DNA of 64,000 bases, taken from assembly GCA_024401295.1 (NCBI GenBank), contig JAKSLG010000003.1, positions 1 through 64,000 on the forward strand, written 5' to 3'. Shown in pieces: positions 28,665 to 37,025 of the stretch. A program made the translations under genes and the position numbers. The notes beneath the pieces were generated by a model that saw only the letters and a list, made by a program, of their open reading frames with translations, was not told the DNA's origin and ran no database searches. This stretch comes from Bacteroidales bacterium. Its GTDB lineage: Bacteria > Bacteroidota > Bacteroidia > Bacteroidales > Marinilabiliaceae. How positions within the stretch are numbered: the first letter of the stretch is position 1; each line of letters opens with the position of its first letter.

Positions 28665-28690
28665 ATTTATATAAAGTTATGTAACTTTGC
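28660..28690 (+). promoter_or_regulatory. Promoter of tuf and the downstream expression block
   Basis: TTG at 28660-28662, 19 bases, then TAACTTTGC at 28682-28690. Spacing and both elements match the Bacteroidota consensus. Transcription would start near 28697, leaving a leader of about 90 bases. Confidence 0.75.
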
Positions 28691-28715
28691 GTCCGAAAAA
28701 TAGGGGTGGATAATT

Positions 28716-28766
28716 ATGTCCGCTCGGTATTTCTCGCAAAAGAAGATAAAAACATATAATATTTAA
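28716..28766 (+). CDS. Possible 16-codon leader ORF upstream of tuf
   Basis: ATG at 28716 opens 16 codons ([16 protein letters not shown]) and stops 19 bases before tuf. A purine-rich AGGGGTGG lies six bases upstream of the ATG, an unusually good Shine-Dalgarno for a phylum that seldom uses one. It could be a regulatory leader peptide, but no conservation has been tested. Confidence 0.3.
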   Translation: MSARYFSQKKIKTYNI

Positions 28767-28785
28767 TTGTCTAATAATTCGAATT

Positions 28786-29973
28786 ATGGCTAAAGAAACA
28801 TTCCAAAGAACCAAGCCACACGTGAACATTGGTACCATTGGTCACGTCGATCACGGTAAGACTACTCTTACTGCTGCTATCACAACTGTATTGGGTAAGC
28901 AGGGTCTTGCAGAGGTAAAGGCTTTCGATTCTATCGATAACGCTCCTGAAGAGAAGGAACGTGGTATCACAATCAACACAGCTCACGTTGAGTATGAGAC
29001 TGCTAACCGTCACTACGCTCACGTTGACTGCCCAGGCCACGCCGACTATGTAAAGAACATGGTTACTGGTGCTGCTCAGATGGATGGTGCTATCCTCGTA
29101 TGTGCTGCAACTGATGGTCCTATGCCACAGACTCGCGAGCACATCCTCCTCGCTCGTCAGGTAAACGTTCCACGTATCGTTGTTTTCATGAACAAGGTGG
29201 ATATGGTAGACGACGCAGAGCTCCTCGACCTCGTTGAAATGGAACTCCGTGACCTCCTCTCATTCTATGAGTTCGACGGCGACAACTCTCCAGTCATCCG
29301 CGGTTCTGCACTTGGTGCACTCAACGGCGAGCCAGCTTGGGAAGAGAAGGTAATGGAACTTATGGCAGCAGTTGACGAGTGGATTCCACTTCCTCCACGT
29401 GATATGGATAAGCCATTCCTTATGCCAGTAGAAGACGTCTTCACTATCACAGGTCGTGGTACTGTAGCAACAGGTCGTATCGAAACTGGTATCGTACACG
29501 TAGGTGACGAACTCCAGATCATCGGTCTTGGTGCTGAAGGCATGAAGACAACTTGTACAGGTGTTGAGATGTTCCGTAAGATCCTCGACGAGGGTGAAGC
29601 TGGTGATAACGTAGGTCTCCTCCTCCGTGGTATCGACAAGAAGGACATCAAGCGTGGTATGGTAATCGCTAAGCCAGGCACAATCACTCCTCACACTAAG
29701 TTCAAGGCTTCAATCTACGTATTGAAGAAGGAAGAAGGTGGTCGTCACACTCCATTCCAGAACAAGTACCGTCCACAGTTCTACCTCCGTACACTCGACA
29801 TCACTGGTGAGATCGAGTTGCCAGAGAACCAGGAAATGGTAATGCCAGGTGATAACGTTAACATCACTGTTACACTTATCCACCCAGCAGCATTGAACCA
29901 GGGTCTTCGTTTCGCTATCCGCGAAGGTGGCCGTACAGTAGGTGCAGGTCAGGTAACTGATATCGTTGAATAA
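28786..29973 (+). CDS. tuf: Elongation factor Tu
   Basis: EF-Tu brings aminoacyl-tRNA to the ribosome as a GTP complex. The 395-residue chain has the G1 motif GHVDHGKTT (residues about 18-26), the DCPGH and NKVDM motifs and the two beta-barrel domains, ending [11 protein letters not shown]. Codon choice is strongly biased (CTC for Leu, CGT for Arg), as expected for one of the most abundant proteins. It heads the tuf-tRNA(Trp)-secE-nusG-rpl-rpo block. Confidence 0.98.
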   Translation: MAKETFQRTKPHVNIGTIGHVDHGKTTLTAAITTVLGKQGLAEVKAFDSIDNAPEEKERGITINTAHVEYETANRHYAHVDCPGHADYVKNMVTGAAQMDGAILVCAATDGPMPQTREHILLARQVNVPRIVVFMNKVDMVDDAELLDLVEMELRDLLSFYEFDGDNSPVIRGSALGALNGEPAWEEKVMELMAAVDEWIPLPPRDMDKPFLMPVEDVFTITGRGTVATGRIETGIVHVGDELQIIGLGAEGMKTTCTGVEMFRKILDEGEAGDNVGLLLRGIDKKDIKRGMVIAKPGTITPHTKFKASIYVLKKEEGGRHTPFQNKYRPQFYLRTLDITGEIELPENQEMVMPGDNVNITVTLIHPAALNQGLRFAIREGGRTVGAGQVTDIVE

Positions 29974-29992
29974 TAATTATTCAGCAACATAT

Positions 29993-30018
29993 AGCGAGAG
30001 TTTAGGCTCTCGCTTTTT
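29993..30018 (+). terminator. Terminator between tuf and tRNA-Trp
   Basis: AGCGAGAG (29993-30000) and CTCTCGCT (30007-30014) form an eight-base stem, followed by TTTT. The T run ends one base before the mature 5' end of the tRNA, so read-through or processing at this hairpin must supply the tRNA unless a hidden promoter exists. Confidence 0.75.
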
Positions 30019-30091
30019 ACGGGTGTAGCTCAGTTGGTAGAGCACTGGTCTCCAAAACCAGGTGTCGGGAGTTCGAGTCTCTCCTCCCGTG
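30019..30091 (+). tRNA. tRNA-Trp (CCA anticodon)
   Basis: A 73-base cloverleaf with D arm GCTCAGTTGGTAGAGC, anticodon stem-loop CTGGTCTCCAAAACCAG with anticodon CCA, and T arm with GTTCGAGT. The acceptor stem pairs apart from a U-U apposition at positions 6 and 67. The CCA end is not encoded. It lies between the tuf terminator and secE, the usual place in Bacteroidales. Confidence 0.93.
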
Positions 30092-30110
30092 CTAAAGATT
30101 CGGAAGAATT

Positions 30111-30305
30111 ATGAGTAAGATAGTAAATTATTTTAAGGACGTACATAACGAACTTGTAAACAAGACTTCGTGGCCTACATGGAGCGAATTAACAAACAGT
30201 GCAATTGTAGTAATGGTTGCATCTGTAATTATCGCAATCGTAGTGTTTGGCATGGACTTCTGTTTCGAGCACTTGCTCAAGTTCGTTTATAATATGTTAT
30301 ACTAA
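30111..30305 (+). CDS. secE: Preprotein translocase subunit SecE
   Basis: The 64-residue SecE is the small subunit that clamps SecY in the protein-export channel of the inner membrane. It has the amphipathic N-terminal helix with the conserved ELVNKTSWPTWSEL segment, followed by one membrane helix (about residues 28-62). It is the short, single-span form. It starts 19 bases after tRNA-Trp and ends seven bases before nusG. Confidence 0.93.
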   Translation: MSKIVNYFKDVHNELVNKTSWPTWSELTNSAIVVMVASVIIAIVVFGMDFCFEHLLKFVYNMLY

Positions 30306-30312
30306 GCAATCA

Positions 30313-30858
30313 ATGGCTGAAATCGTAAAAAACTGGTATGTACTGCGTGCGATAGGCGGCAAGGAGAAGAAAGCCAAAGAGGCTCTCGATGCCGAGGTAT
30401 TGCGCAATGGAATGAGTGACTTGGTAAGTCCTGCAGTTGTTCCTGTTGAGCACGTTTATCAGCAGCGCAATGGCAAAAAGGTCATGAAGGAGAAGATTCT
30501 CTTCAGTGGCTATGTCTTTGTTGAAGCTGCACTCAGCAAAGAGGTCGAATATGTATTGAGCAATGTTCCAAACATTATCGATTTCCTTCGCAACAAGAAG
30601 AATGAGGCAGAAGCTATGCGCGCTTCAGAAGTAGCTCGCATGATTGGCAAAGCTGACGAACTTGGCGATGAGACAGCAGATATTGAAGTTCCATATGTTG
30701 TTGGCGAAACAGTCAAAGTAACGGATGGACCATTCAATGGCTTCAGCGGCGAGATTGAAGAAGTAAATGCAGAAAAGAAGACACTGTCGGTGATGGTCAA
30801 GATTTTTGGACGCAAGACACCGCTGGAGCTTGGATATCTGCAAGTAGAAAAAGAATAA
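30313..30858 (+). CDS. nusG: Transcription termination/antitermination protein NusG
   Basis: NusG binds RNA polymerase to support elongation and couples it to Rho or the ribosome. The 181-residue protein has the NGN domain (NWYVLRAIGGKEKKAKEAL at the start) and a C-terminal KOW domain with VKVTDGPFNGFSGEIEEVN. The ATG at 30313 is chosen since the frame upstream overlaps secE. It is the third protein gene of the block. Confidence 0.95.
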   Translation: MAEIVKNWYVLRAIGGKEKKAKEALDAEVLRNGMSDLVSPAVVPVEHVYQQRNGKKVMKEKILFSGYVFVEAALSKEVEYVLSNVPNIIDFLRNKKNEAEAMRASEVARMIGKADELGDETADIEVPYVVGETVKVTDGPFNGFSGEIEEVNAEKKTLSVMVKIFGRKTPLELGYLQVEKE

Positions 30859-30884
30859 TCAGCAGTCGAGTATCAAATGCTTCC

Positions 30885-30900
30885 TCTATCGTGAGATAGA
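30885..30900 (+). promoter_or_regulatory. Hairpin ahead of rplK
   Basis: TCTATC-GTGA-GATAGA, a six-base stem capped by a GNRA-type GUGA loop, lies in the 91-base gap between nusG and rplK, where L1 binds its own mRNA in other bacteria. The assignment as an L1 site is only a suggestion. Confidence 0.3.
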
Positions 30901-30949
30901 CCTATACAGGCTGTTATTATATAACAAACAATAATTAAGAATTGCTACA

Positions 30950-31393
30950 ATGGCTAAAGAAGTAGAGACCTTTATCAAATTACAGGTTAAAGGTGGTGCC
31001 GCAAACCCTTCACCTCCAATTGGCCCTGCATTGGGTTCAAAAGGTGTGAATATCATGGAGTTCTGCAAGCAGTTCAATGCAAGAACACAGGATAAGGCTG
31101 GTAAGATATTACCAGTAGTCATAACAGTTTACAAGGACAAATCTTTCGACTTTGTTATAAAGACTCCTCCTGCAGCAGTGCAGGTAATGGAAGCAGCAAA
31201 GGTTAAAGGTGGTTCTGCAGAACCAAACCGTAAGAAGGTTGGTTCAATATCTTGGGAGCAGGTAAAGACAATCGCTCAGGACAAGATGGCTGATATGAAC
31301 TGTTTTACCGTTGACTCTGCAATGAGGATGATTGCTGGTACTGCCAGAAGTATGGGTGTAACCGTGACAGGCGAATTCCCAAGCAATAACTAA
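30950..31393 (+). CDS. rplK: 50S ribosomal protein L11
   Basis: L11 forms the base of the stalk on the 50S subunit and binds the GTPase-associated region of 23S rRNA. The 147-residue chain has the N-terminal [26 protein letters not shown] and the C-terminal rRNA-binding domain ending [10 protein letters not shown]. It starts 91 bases after nusG, with rplA 19 bases downstream. Confidence 0.97.
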   Translation: MAKEVETFIKLQVKGGAANPSPPIGPALGSKGVNIMEFCKQFNARTQDKAGKILPVVITVYKDKSFDFVIKTPPAAVQVMEAAKVKGGSAEPNRKKVGSISWEQVKTIAQDKMADMNCFTVDSAMRMIAGTARSMGVTVTGEFPSNN

Positions 31394-31412
31394 TTAATAC
31401 CTTTTTGCGACA

Positions 31413-32108
31413 ATGACAAAACTAACAAAAAATAGGAAGTTAGCTTTAAGCAAAATCGATACCAACAAGCAGTATAGCATCGATGAGGCGGCAGCTCTTG
31501 TGAAAGAGATGACGACAACAAAGTTTGATGCTTCTATTGATGTTGATGTTCGTTTGGGAGTAGATCCTCGCAAGGCTAACCAAATGGTACGCGGCGTATG
31601 TACGCTTCCTCATGGTTCAGGCAAGCAGGTTCGAGTACTTGTACTTTGCACTCCTGATAAAGAGGCTGAAGCTAAGGCAGCTGGTGCTGATTATGTTGGT
31701 CTTGACGAGTATATCGAAAAGATCAAAGGCGGTTGGACAGATGTCGATGTTATCATAACAATGCCAAGCATCATGGCAAAGGTAGGTGCTCTTGGTCGAG
31801 TATTGGGTCCACGTGGCCTTATGCCAAACCCGAAGAGTGGTACTGTAACAATGGATGTTGCTAAGGCAGTGACAGAAGTCAAGGCTGGTAAGATTGACTT
31901 CAAGGTTGACAAGTTTGGCATCGTTCACGCTTCAGTAGCAAAGGTATCTTTCGACGCACAGAAGATTGTTGACAACGTAAAAGAGTTTGTCAGCGTAATT
32001 TTGAAGTTGAAACCTTCGTCTGCTAAAGGTACTTACGTAAAGAGCGTTTTTGTCTCTAGCACAATGAGTCCTGGTGTTCATGTTGACTTCAAGTCTGTTG
32101 AAGCTTAA
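31413..32108 (+). CDS. rplA: 50S ribosomal protein L1
   Basis: L1 binds 23S rRNA at the E-site stalk and in many bacteria represses its own mRNA. The 231-residue protein shows the family signature [19 protein letters not shown] (about residues 122-140) and the two-domain layout of normal length. It lies between rplK and rplJ. Confidence 0.97.
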   Translation: MTKLTKNRKLALSKIDTNKQYSIDEAAALVKEMTTTKFDASIDVDVRLGVDPRKANQMVRGVCTLPHGSGKQVRVLVLCTPDKEAEAKAAGADYVGLDEYIEKIKGGWTDVDVIITMPSIMAKVGALGRVLGPRGLMPNPKSGTVTMDVAKAVTEVKAGKIDFKVDKFGIVHASVAKVSFDAQKIVDNVKEFVSVILKLKPSSAKGTYVKSVFVSSTMSPGVHVDFKSVEA

Positions 32109-32136
32109 TTGATGTTTAACTGAAGAATAAGGAATC

Positions 32137-32652
32137 ATGAGAAAAGAAGATAAAAATAGCCTTATAGAGAGCATTGCAGAGATCGTTAAGTCATACTCAC
32201 ATTTCTATGTAGTAGACATTGAGGGTCTGAATGCAGAGGTTACAAGCAAGCTTCGTCGTGAGTGCTTCGGTAAGGATATCAAGTTGGTAGTTGTAAAGAA
32301 TGCCCTCATGAAGAAGGCACTTGAGCAGTTCGACACAGATTTCTCTGAGCTCGATCCTGCATTCAAGGGTAATACTGCAGTAATGTTCTGCAATACCGGC
32401 AATGTACCAGCAAAGCTTATCAAGGAGTTCTCTAAGAATAACGAGAAGCCTGTATTGAAGGGTGCATATGTGGAGCAGTCAATCTACGTAGGCGCAGAAA
32501 ACCTCGATGCACTCGTTGCAATCAAGAGCAAGGAAGAGCTCATTGGCGACATTGTTGCTCTCCTCCAGTCTCCAGCCAAGAATGTTATCTCGGCACTTCA
32601 GAGTGGCGCAAACACTATCCATGGCGTACTCGAAACATTAAGTAAAAAGTAA
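32137..32652 (+). CDS. rplJ: 50S ribosomal protein L10
   Basis: L10 anchors L7/L12 dimers to the ribosomal stalk. The 171-residue protein has the N-terminal rRNA-binding domain (YSHFYVVDIEGLNAEVTSKL, VVKNALMKKAL) and a C-terminal helix that carries L12. The gap to rplA is only 28 bases, so there is no room for the long L10 leader known from enterobacteria. Confidence 0.96.
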   Translation: MRKEDKNSLIESIAEIVKSYSHFYVVDIEGLNAEVTSKLRRECFGKDIKLVVVKNALMKKALEQFDTDFSELDPAFKGNTAVMFCNTGNVPAKLIKEFSKNNEKPVLKGAYVEQSIYVGAENLDALVAIKSKEELIGDIVALLQSPAKNVISALQSGANTIHGVLETLSKK

Positions 32653-32682
32653 TTATTAGAAACACATTAATTTTAGAATAAA

Positions 32683-33060
32683 ATGGCAGATATTAAGCAG
32701 CTTGCAGAAGAATTGGTTAATCTTACTGTAAAGGAAGTAAATGAACTCGCAGAAGTTCTTAAGAATGAATACGGTATCGAACCAGCTGCAGCAGCAGTAG
32801 CAGTAGCAGCTCCAGCAGCAGGTGCAGCAGGTGCAGGTGCAGCAGAGCAGACAGAGTTCGACGTTATCCTCAAGAGCGCAGGTGCAGCTAAGCTCGGTGT
32901 AGTAAAGGCTGTTAAGGAAAACGCAGGTCTTGGCTTGAAGGAAGCTAAGGAACTCGTTGACAAGGCTCCTGTTGCTGTAAAGGAAAAGATTTCTAAGGCT
33001 GATGCTGAGGCACTCAAGGCTAAGCTCGAAGAGGCTGGTGCTGAAGTTGAACTTAAGTAA
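32683..33060 (+). CDS. rplL: 50S ribosomal protein L7/L12
   Basis: L12 dimers recruit translation factors to the ribosome. The 125-residue chain has the N-terminal dimer domain, an Ala-rich flexible hinge (about residues 36-55) and the C-terminal factor-binding domain with [20 protein letters not shown] and [10 protein letters not shown]. Codon choice is highly biased. Confidence 0.97.
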   Translation: MADIKQLAEELVNLTVKEVNELAEVLKNEYGIEPAAAAVAVAAPAAGAAGAGAAEQTEFDVILKSAGAAKLGVVKAVKENAGLGLKEAKELVDKAPVAVKEKISKADAEALKAKLEEAGAEVELK

Positions 33061-33082
33061 TAACGATCCTAGCTAAGGATAT

Positions 33083-33117
33083 GGTTTGGGACACGCATAA
33101 AGTGTCTCAAACCTTTT
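33083..33117 (+). terminator. Partial terminator or attenuator between rplL and rpoB
   Basis: GGTTTGGGACAC (33083-33094) pairs with GTGTCTCAAACC (33102-33113) with one G-U pair, followed by TTTT and then a broken T-rich run. It is a fair candidate for partial termination that sets rpoBC below ribosomal protein levels, as known at this junction in E. coli. Confidence 0.6.
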
Positions 33118-33155
33118 CGTGTTTCTGTTGTTAAGTTCACTTAATTATTTGTTAA

Positions 33156-36100
33156 ATGAGTCCAGTCAAAGCCAAAAGGGTTAGTTTTTCGACTCTAAAG
33201 AAGACTTTCGAATATAATGACTTCCTGGAAGTTCAGTTGAAGTCTTTTAGAGAGTTATTTCAGCTTGGTACGACACCTGAAGAGAGAAAGAAAGAGGGGT
33301 TGTATCAGGTATTCGTTGAGAATTTTCCAATCAGCGATACGAGGAATAATTATGTCCTCGAATTTTTGGATTATTGTATAGATCCGCCCCGATATACTAT
33401 TCAGGAGTGTCTTGAGCAGGGATTGACGTATAATGTTCCTCTGAAGGCCACTCTCAAGTTATCGTGCAACGATCCTGAACATGAGGATTTCGACACAGTA
33501 GTTCAGGATGTGTACCTTGGCATGATTCCATACATGACCGAAAAGGGCAGTTTCATTATCAATGGTGCAGAGCGTGTAATTGTATCACAGTTGCATCGTT
33601 CTCCTGGTGTATTCTTCGGACAGAGTGTACACGCAAATGGAACAAAGCTTTATTCGGCACGAATCATTCCATTCAAAGGCTCTTGGATTGAATTTGCTAC
33701 CGACATCAATAATGTCATGTATGCATACATTGACCGTAAGAAAAAACTGCCAGTTACGACAATGTTACGTGCAATCGGTTTTGAGTCGGATAAAGATATA
33801 TTGGAGATCTTCGGCCTTGCCGACGAGGTTAAGGTTAATGAGAAGAATCTCAAGAAGTGCGTCGGCAGACGCCTTGCTGCACGTGTCTTGAAGACATGGA
33901 CAGAAGATTTTGTTGATGAGGATACAGGTGAAGTAGTATCTATCGAGCGTAACGAAGTTATCGTTGACCGCGAAACTGTTTTGCTCGATGAGCATATTCA
34001 GGATATCATTGACTCTGGTGCAAAGAATATTCTTGTACACAAGGATGCTCAGGGTTTGTCTGACTATGCGATCATCTATAATTCGCTTCAGAAGGACCCA
34101 TGCAACTCTGAGAAAGAGGCTGTCGTTTACATCTATCGTCAGCTACGCAATGCAGATCCACCTGATGAAGCAACAGCACGTGACGTCATTGAGAAGCTTT
34201 TCTTCTCAGACAAGCGCTATGACCTTGGCGATGTAGGTCGTTTCCGTCTGAACCAGCGTCTTAACCTCACAATCGATCCATCGGTTCGAGTTTTGACGAA
34301 GGAAGATATGATTGAGATTATCAAGCACCTTATCGAGCTTCTTAACTCAAAAGCAGATGTGGATGATATCGACCACTTGAGTAATCGTCGCGTAAGAACT
34401 GTTGGCGAACAGCTTGCTAACCAGTTCAGCGTTGGTCTTGCTCGTATGTCACGTACTATCAGAGAGCGAATGAATGTTCGCGACAATGAGGTATTTACGC
34501 CAATTGATCTCATTAATAGTAAGACTTTGGCATCTGTCATAAACAGCTTCTTTGCGACAAACCCATTGTCGCAGTTTATGGATCAGATTAACCCTCTGGC
34601 TGAAATTACGAACAAGCGTCGTTTCTCAGCACTTGGTCCTGGTGGTCTTTCGCGAGATCGTGCAGGTTTCGAGGTCCGAGACGTACACTATACACATTAT
34701 GGACGTTTGTGTCCTATCGAGTCACCAGAAGGTCCTAACATCGGTCTTATTTCATCGCTTACAATCTTTGCAAAGATTGATGATCTCGGTTTCATCGAGA
34801 CACCATATCGTGTAGTAAAGAATGGTAAGGTTGACTTGAGCGACGAAGGATTGAAATACTTCTCGGCAGACGAAGAGGATCACAAAATTGTTGCACAGGC
34901 TTGTACTCCAATGGATGAGGACGGCAACTTTACAGACAACAGGATCAAGGCACGTCAGGATAGTGACTTCCCTGTTGTCGAGAAGGAGCAGGTTGAACTC
35001 ATTGACGTTGCCGCAAACCAGATGACATCAGTTGCGTCTTCATTGATTCCTTTCTTGGAGCATGATGATGCCAACCGTGCCCTCATGGGTTCGAACATGA
35101 TGCGTCAGGCCGTGCCTATCTTGCGTCCAGAGTCACCTATCGTTGGTACTGGTCTTGAGGAGCCAATCATCAGATTCTCAAGAACTCAGTTCACTGCAGA
35201 AAAGGATGGCGTTATTGATTACGTTGATGCAAACAAGATCATTGTACGCTACGACTATACAGACAATGAGAAGCTCGTAAAATTCGAGCCTGATACTAAA
35301 GAATATATATTGCCTAAGTTCCAGAAGACAAACCAGAGCACAACAATTGACCTTCGTCCGATTGTAAAGCGTGGTCAGCGCGTAGAGAAAGGACAAGTGC
35401 TCACAGAAGGTTTCTCTTCACAGAACGGCGAACTTGCTCTTGGCCGCAACCTCAAGGTTGCCTTCATGCCATGGAAGGGTTACAACTTCGAGGATGCCAT
35501 CGTACTTTCACAGAAGATTGTACGCGAGGACATTTTCACATCAGTTCACGTTGACGAGTACTCACTCGAGGTTCGCGATACAAAGCGAGGCATGGAGGAA
35601 CTCACTTCAGATATTCCTAATGTAAGCGAAGATGCTACAAAGGACCTTGATGAAAATGGTATCATCAGAATTGGTGCACACGTTAAGCCAGGCGATATCC
35701 TCATCGGTAAGATTACTCCAAAGGGCGAAAGCGATCCTACACCAGAAGAGAAGCTTCTCCGTGCAATCTTCGGTGACAAGGCTGGTGATGTAAAGGATGC
35801 ATCACTCAAGGCAACTCCATCGCTCCGTGGTGTAGTTATCGGCAGAAAGCTTTACTCAAAGATCATCAAGGACCGTCGTTCTCGCAATGCCGAGAAAGAA
35901 GTCATTGCAAAGATTGATGAGGAGTTTAAGGCAAATACAGACGAACTCAGAAGAGTACTTATCAGTAAGTTGCTTGTTGTTCTCGATGGCAAGACATCTG
36001 CAGGTGTAAAGGATTACTATGGTGTAGATGTTGTTGCAAAGAATGTGAAGTTCACACAGAATGTTCTTGAGGACATCAATTACCAGACTGTTAATCCTGC

Positions 36101-36965
36101 AAAATGGATTCAGGATAAGGATAAGGCAGAGCTCATCTACCGATGCATCCACAACTTCAGAATGAAGTATAAGGAATTCGAAGCTATCGAAAAGCGCAAA
36201 AAATACAATGCGACAATTGGTGACGAACTACCATCAGGTATCATGCAGATCGCAAAGGTATATGTTGCAAAGAAGCGTAAGATTCGCGTAGGTGACAAGA
36301 TGGCCGGTCGACATGGTAACAAGGGTATCGTTTCTAAGATTGTACGTCCAGAAGATATGCCGTTCCTTGAGGATGGTACTCCTGTGGATATCGTATTGAA
36401 CCCACTGGGTGTGCCTTCACGAATGAACCTCGGTCAGATTTACGAGACAGTACTTGGTTGGGCTGGTCGCAACCTTGGAGTTAAGTTTGCAACTCCGGTT
36501 TTCGATGGTGCAACACTTGAAGATATCAATGAACTCACTGCAAAAGCCGGTGTACCAGAAGTAGGTCGTACATACCTTTATGATGGTGGTACGGGTGAAC
36601 GCTTCCACCAGCCAGCAACAGTCGGCGTGATATACATGCTTAAGCTCGGTCACATGGTTGATGATAAGATGCACGCACGTTCAATCGGTCCATACTCACT
36701 CATCACTCAGCAGCCACTTGGTGGTAAAGCACAGTTCGGTGGTCAGCGATTCGGTGAGATGGAAGTTTGGGCGCTCGAAGGCTGGGGCGCAGCAAACATT
36801 CTTCAGGAAATCCTGACCGTGAAGTCAGACGACGTTATTGGTCGTGCAAAGGCTTACGAAGCAATAGTCAAGGGCGATTTGCTTCCTACACCAGGCATAC
36901 CAGAATCTCTCAACGTATTGTTGCATGAGATGCGCGGTCTCGGCTTGAGCGTTACTTTGGAATAA
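33156..36965 (+). CDS. rpoB: RNA polymerase subunit beta
   Basis: The 1269-residue beta subunit forms half of the RNA polymerase active cleft. All major signatures are seen, from GVFFGQS in the lobe to the late [20 protein letters not shown]. The rifampicin region (about residues 470-500) reads [19 protein letters not shown], then FSALGPGGL. The residue equivalent to E. coli His526 is Asn (N486) and Ile530 is Phe. H526N lowers rifampicin sensitivity in several bacteria. It follows rplL by 95 bases and is followed by rpoC after 60 bases. Confidence 0.98.
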   Translation: MSPVKAKRVSFSTLKKTFEYNDFLEVQLKSFRELFQLGTTPEERKKEGLYQVFVENFPISDTRNNYVLEFLDYCIDPPRYTIQECLEQGLTYNVPLKATLKLSCNDPEHEDFDTVVQDVYLGMIPYMTEKGSFIINGAERVIVSQLHRSPGVFFGQSVHANGTKLYSARIIPFKGSWIEFATDINNVMYAYIDRKKKLPVTTMLRAIGFESDKDILEIFGLADEVKVNEKNLKKCVGRRLAARVLKTWTEDFVDEDTGEVVSIERNEVIVDRETVLLDEHIQDIIDSGAKNILVHKDAQGLSDYAIIYNSLQKDPCNSEKEAVVYIYRQLRNADPPDEATARDVIEKLFFSDKRYDLGDVGRFRLNQRLNLTIDPSVRVLTKEDMIEIIKHLIELLNSKADVDDIDHLSNRRVRTVGEQLANQFSVGLARMSRTIRERMNVRDNEVFTPIDLINSKTLASVINSFFATNPLSQFMDQINPLAEITNKRRFSALGPGGLSRDRAGFEVRDVHYTHYGRLCPIESPEGPNIGLISSLTIFAKIDDLGFIETPYRVVKNGKVDLSDEGLKYFSADEEDHKIVAQACTPMDEDGNFTDNRIKARQDSDFPVVEKEQVELIDVAANQMTSVASSLIPFLEHDDANRALMGSNMMRQAVPILRPESPIVGTGLEEPIIRFSRTQFTAEKDGVIDYVDANKIIVRYDYTDNEKLVKFEPDTKEYILPKFQKTNQSTTIDLRPIVKRGQRVEKGQVLTEGFSSQNGELALGRNLKVAFMPWKGYNFEDAIVLSQKIVREDIFTSVHVDEYSLEVRDTKRGMEELTSDIPNVSEDATKDLDENGIIRIGAHVKPGDILIGKITPKGESDPTPEEKLLRAIFGDKAGDVKDASLKATPSLRGVVIGRKLYSKIIKDRRSRNAEKEVIAKIDEEFKANTDELRRVLISKLLVVLDGKTSAGVKDYYGVDVVAKNVKFTQNVLEDINYQTVNPAKWIQDKDKAELIYRCIHNFRMKYKEFEAIEKRKKYNATIGDELPSGIMQIAKVYVAKKRKIRVGDKMAGRHGNKGIVSKIVRPEDMPFLEDGTPVDIVLNPLGVPSRMNLGQIYETVLGWAGRNLGVKFATPVFDGATLEDINELTAKAGVPEVGRTYLYDGGTGERFHQPATVGVIYMLKLGHMVDDKMHARSIGPYSLITQQPLGGKAQFGGQRFGEMEVWALEGWGAANILQEILTVKSDDVIGRAKAYEAIVKGDLLPTPGIPESLNVLLHEMRGLGLSVTLE

Positions 36966-36975
36966 TAAAACAAAC

Positions 36976-36999
36976 AGGAGGCGAGGTGACTCGTCTCCT
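36976..36999 (+). promoter_or_regulatory. Hairpin between rpoB and rpoC
   Basis: A ten-base stem, AGGAGGCGAG with CTCGTCTCCT (one G-U pair), is capped by a GUGA loop and not followed by T, so it is not a terminator. It may be a processing or stability element. Confidence 0.5.
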
Positions 37000-37025
37000 T
37001 CTGAAAATTAAACTCTCTACTAAAT

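Larger units (their letters stand above)
28385..28785. other. Gene-free region between pgi and tuf
   Basis: About 400 bases without a normal-sized gene. It holds the pgi terminator (28411-28439), an AT-rich stretch that may act as an UP element (about 28620-28650), the tuf promoter (28660-28690) and a leader of about 90 bases with a 16-codon ORF. No tRNA gene was found, though in some Bacteroidales tRNA genes precede tuf. Confidence 0.6.

Noticed and set aside
28440-28680. tRNA genes upstream of tuf
   Set aside because: No T-arm motif or cloverleaf can be formed in this stretch.
28771-29694. Open frames antisense to tuf, of 123 to 144 codons
   Set aside because: They mirror the strong codon bias of tuf and have no promoter.
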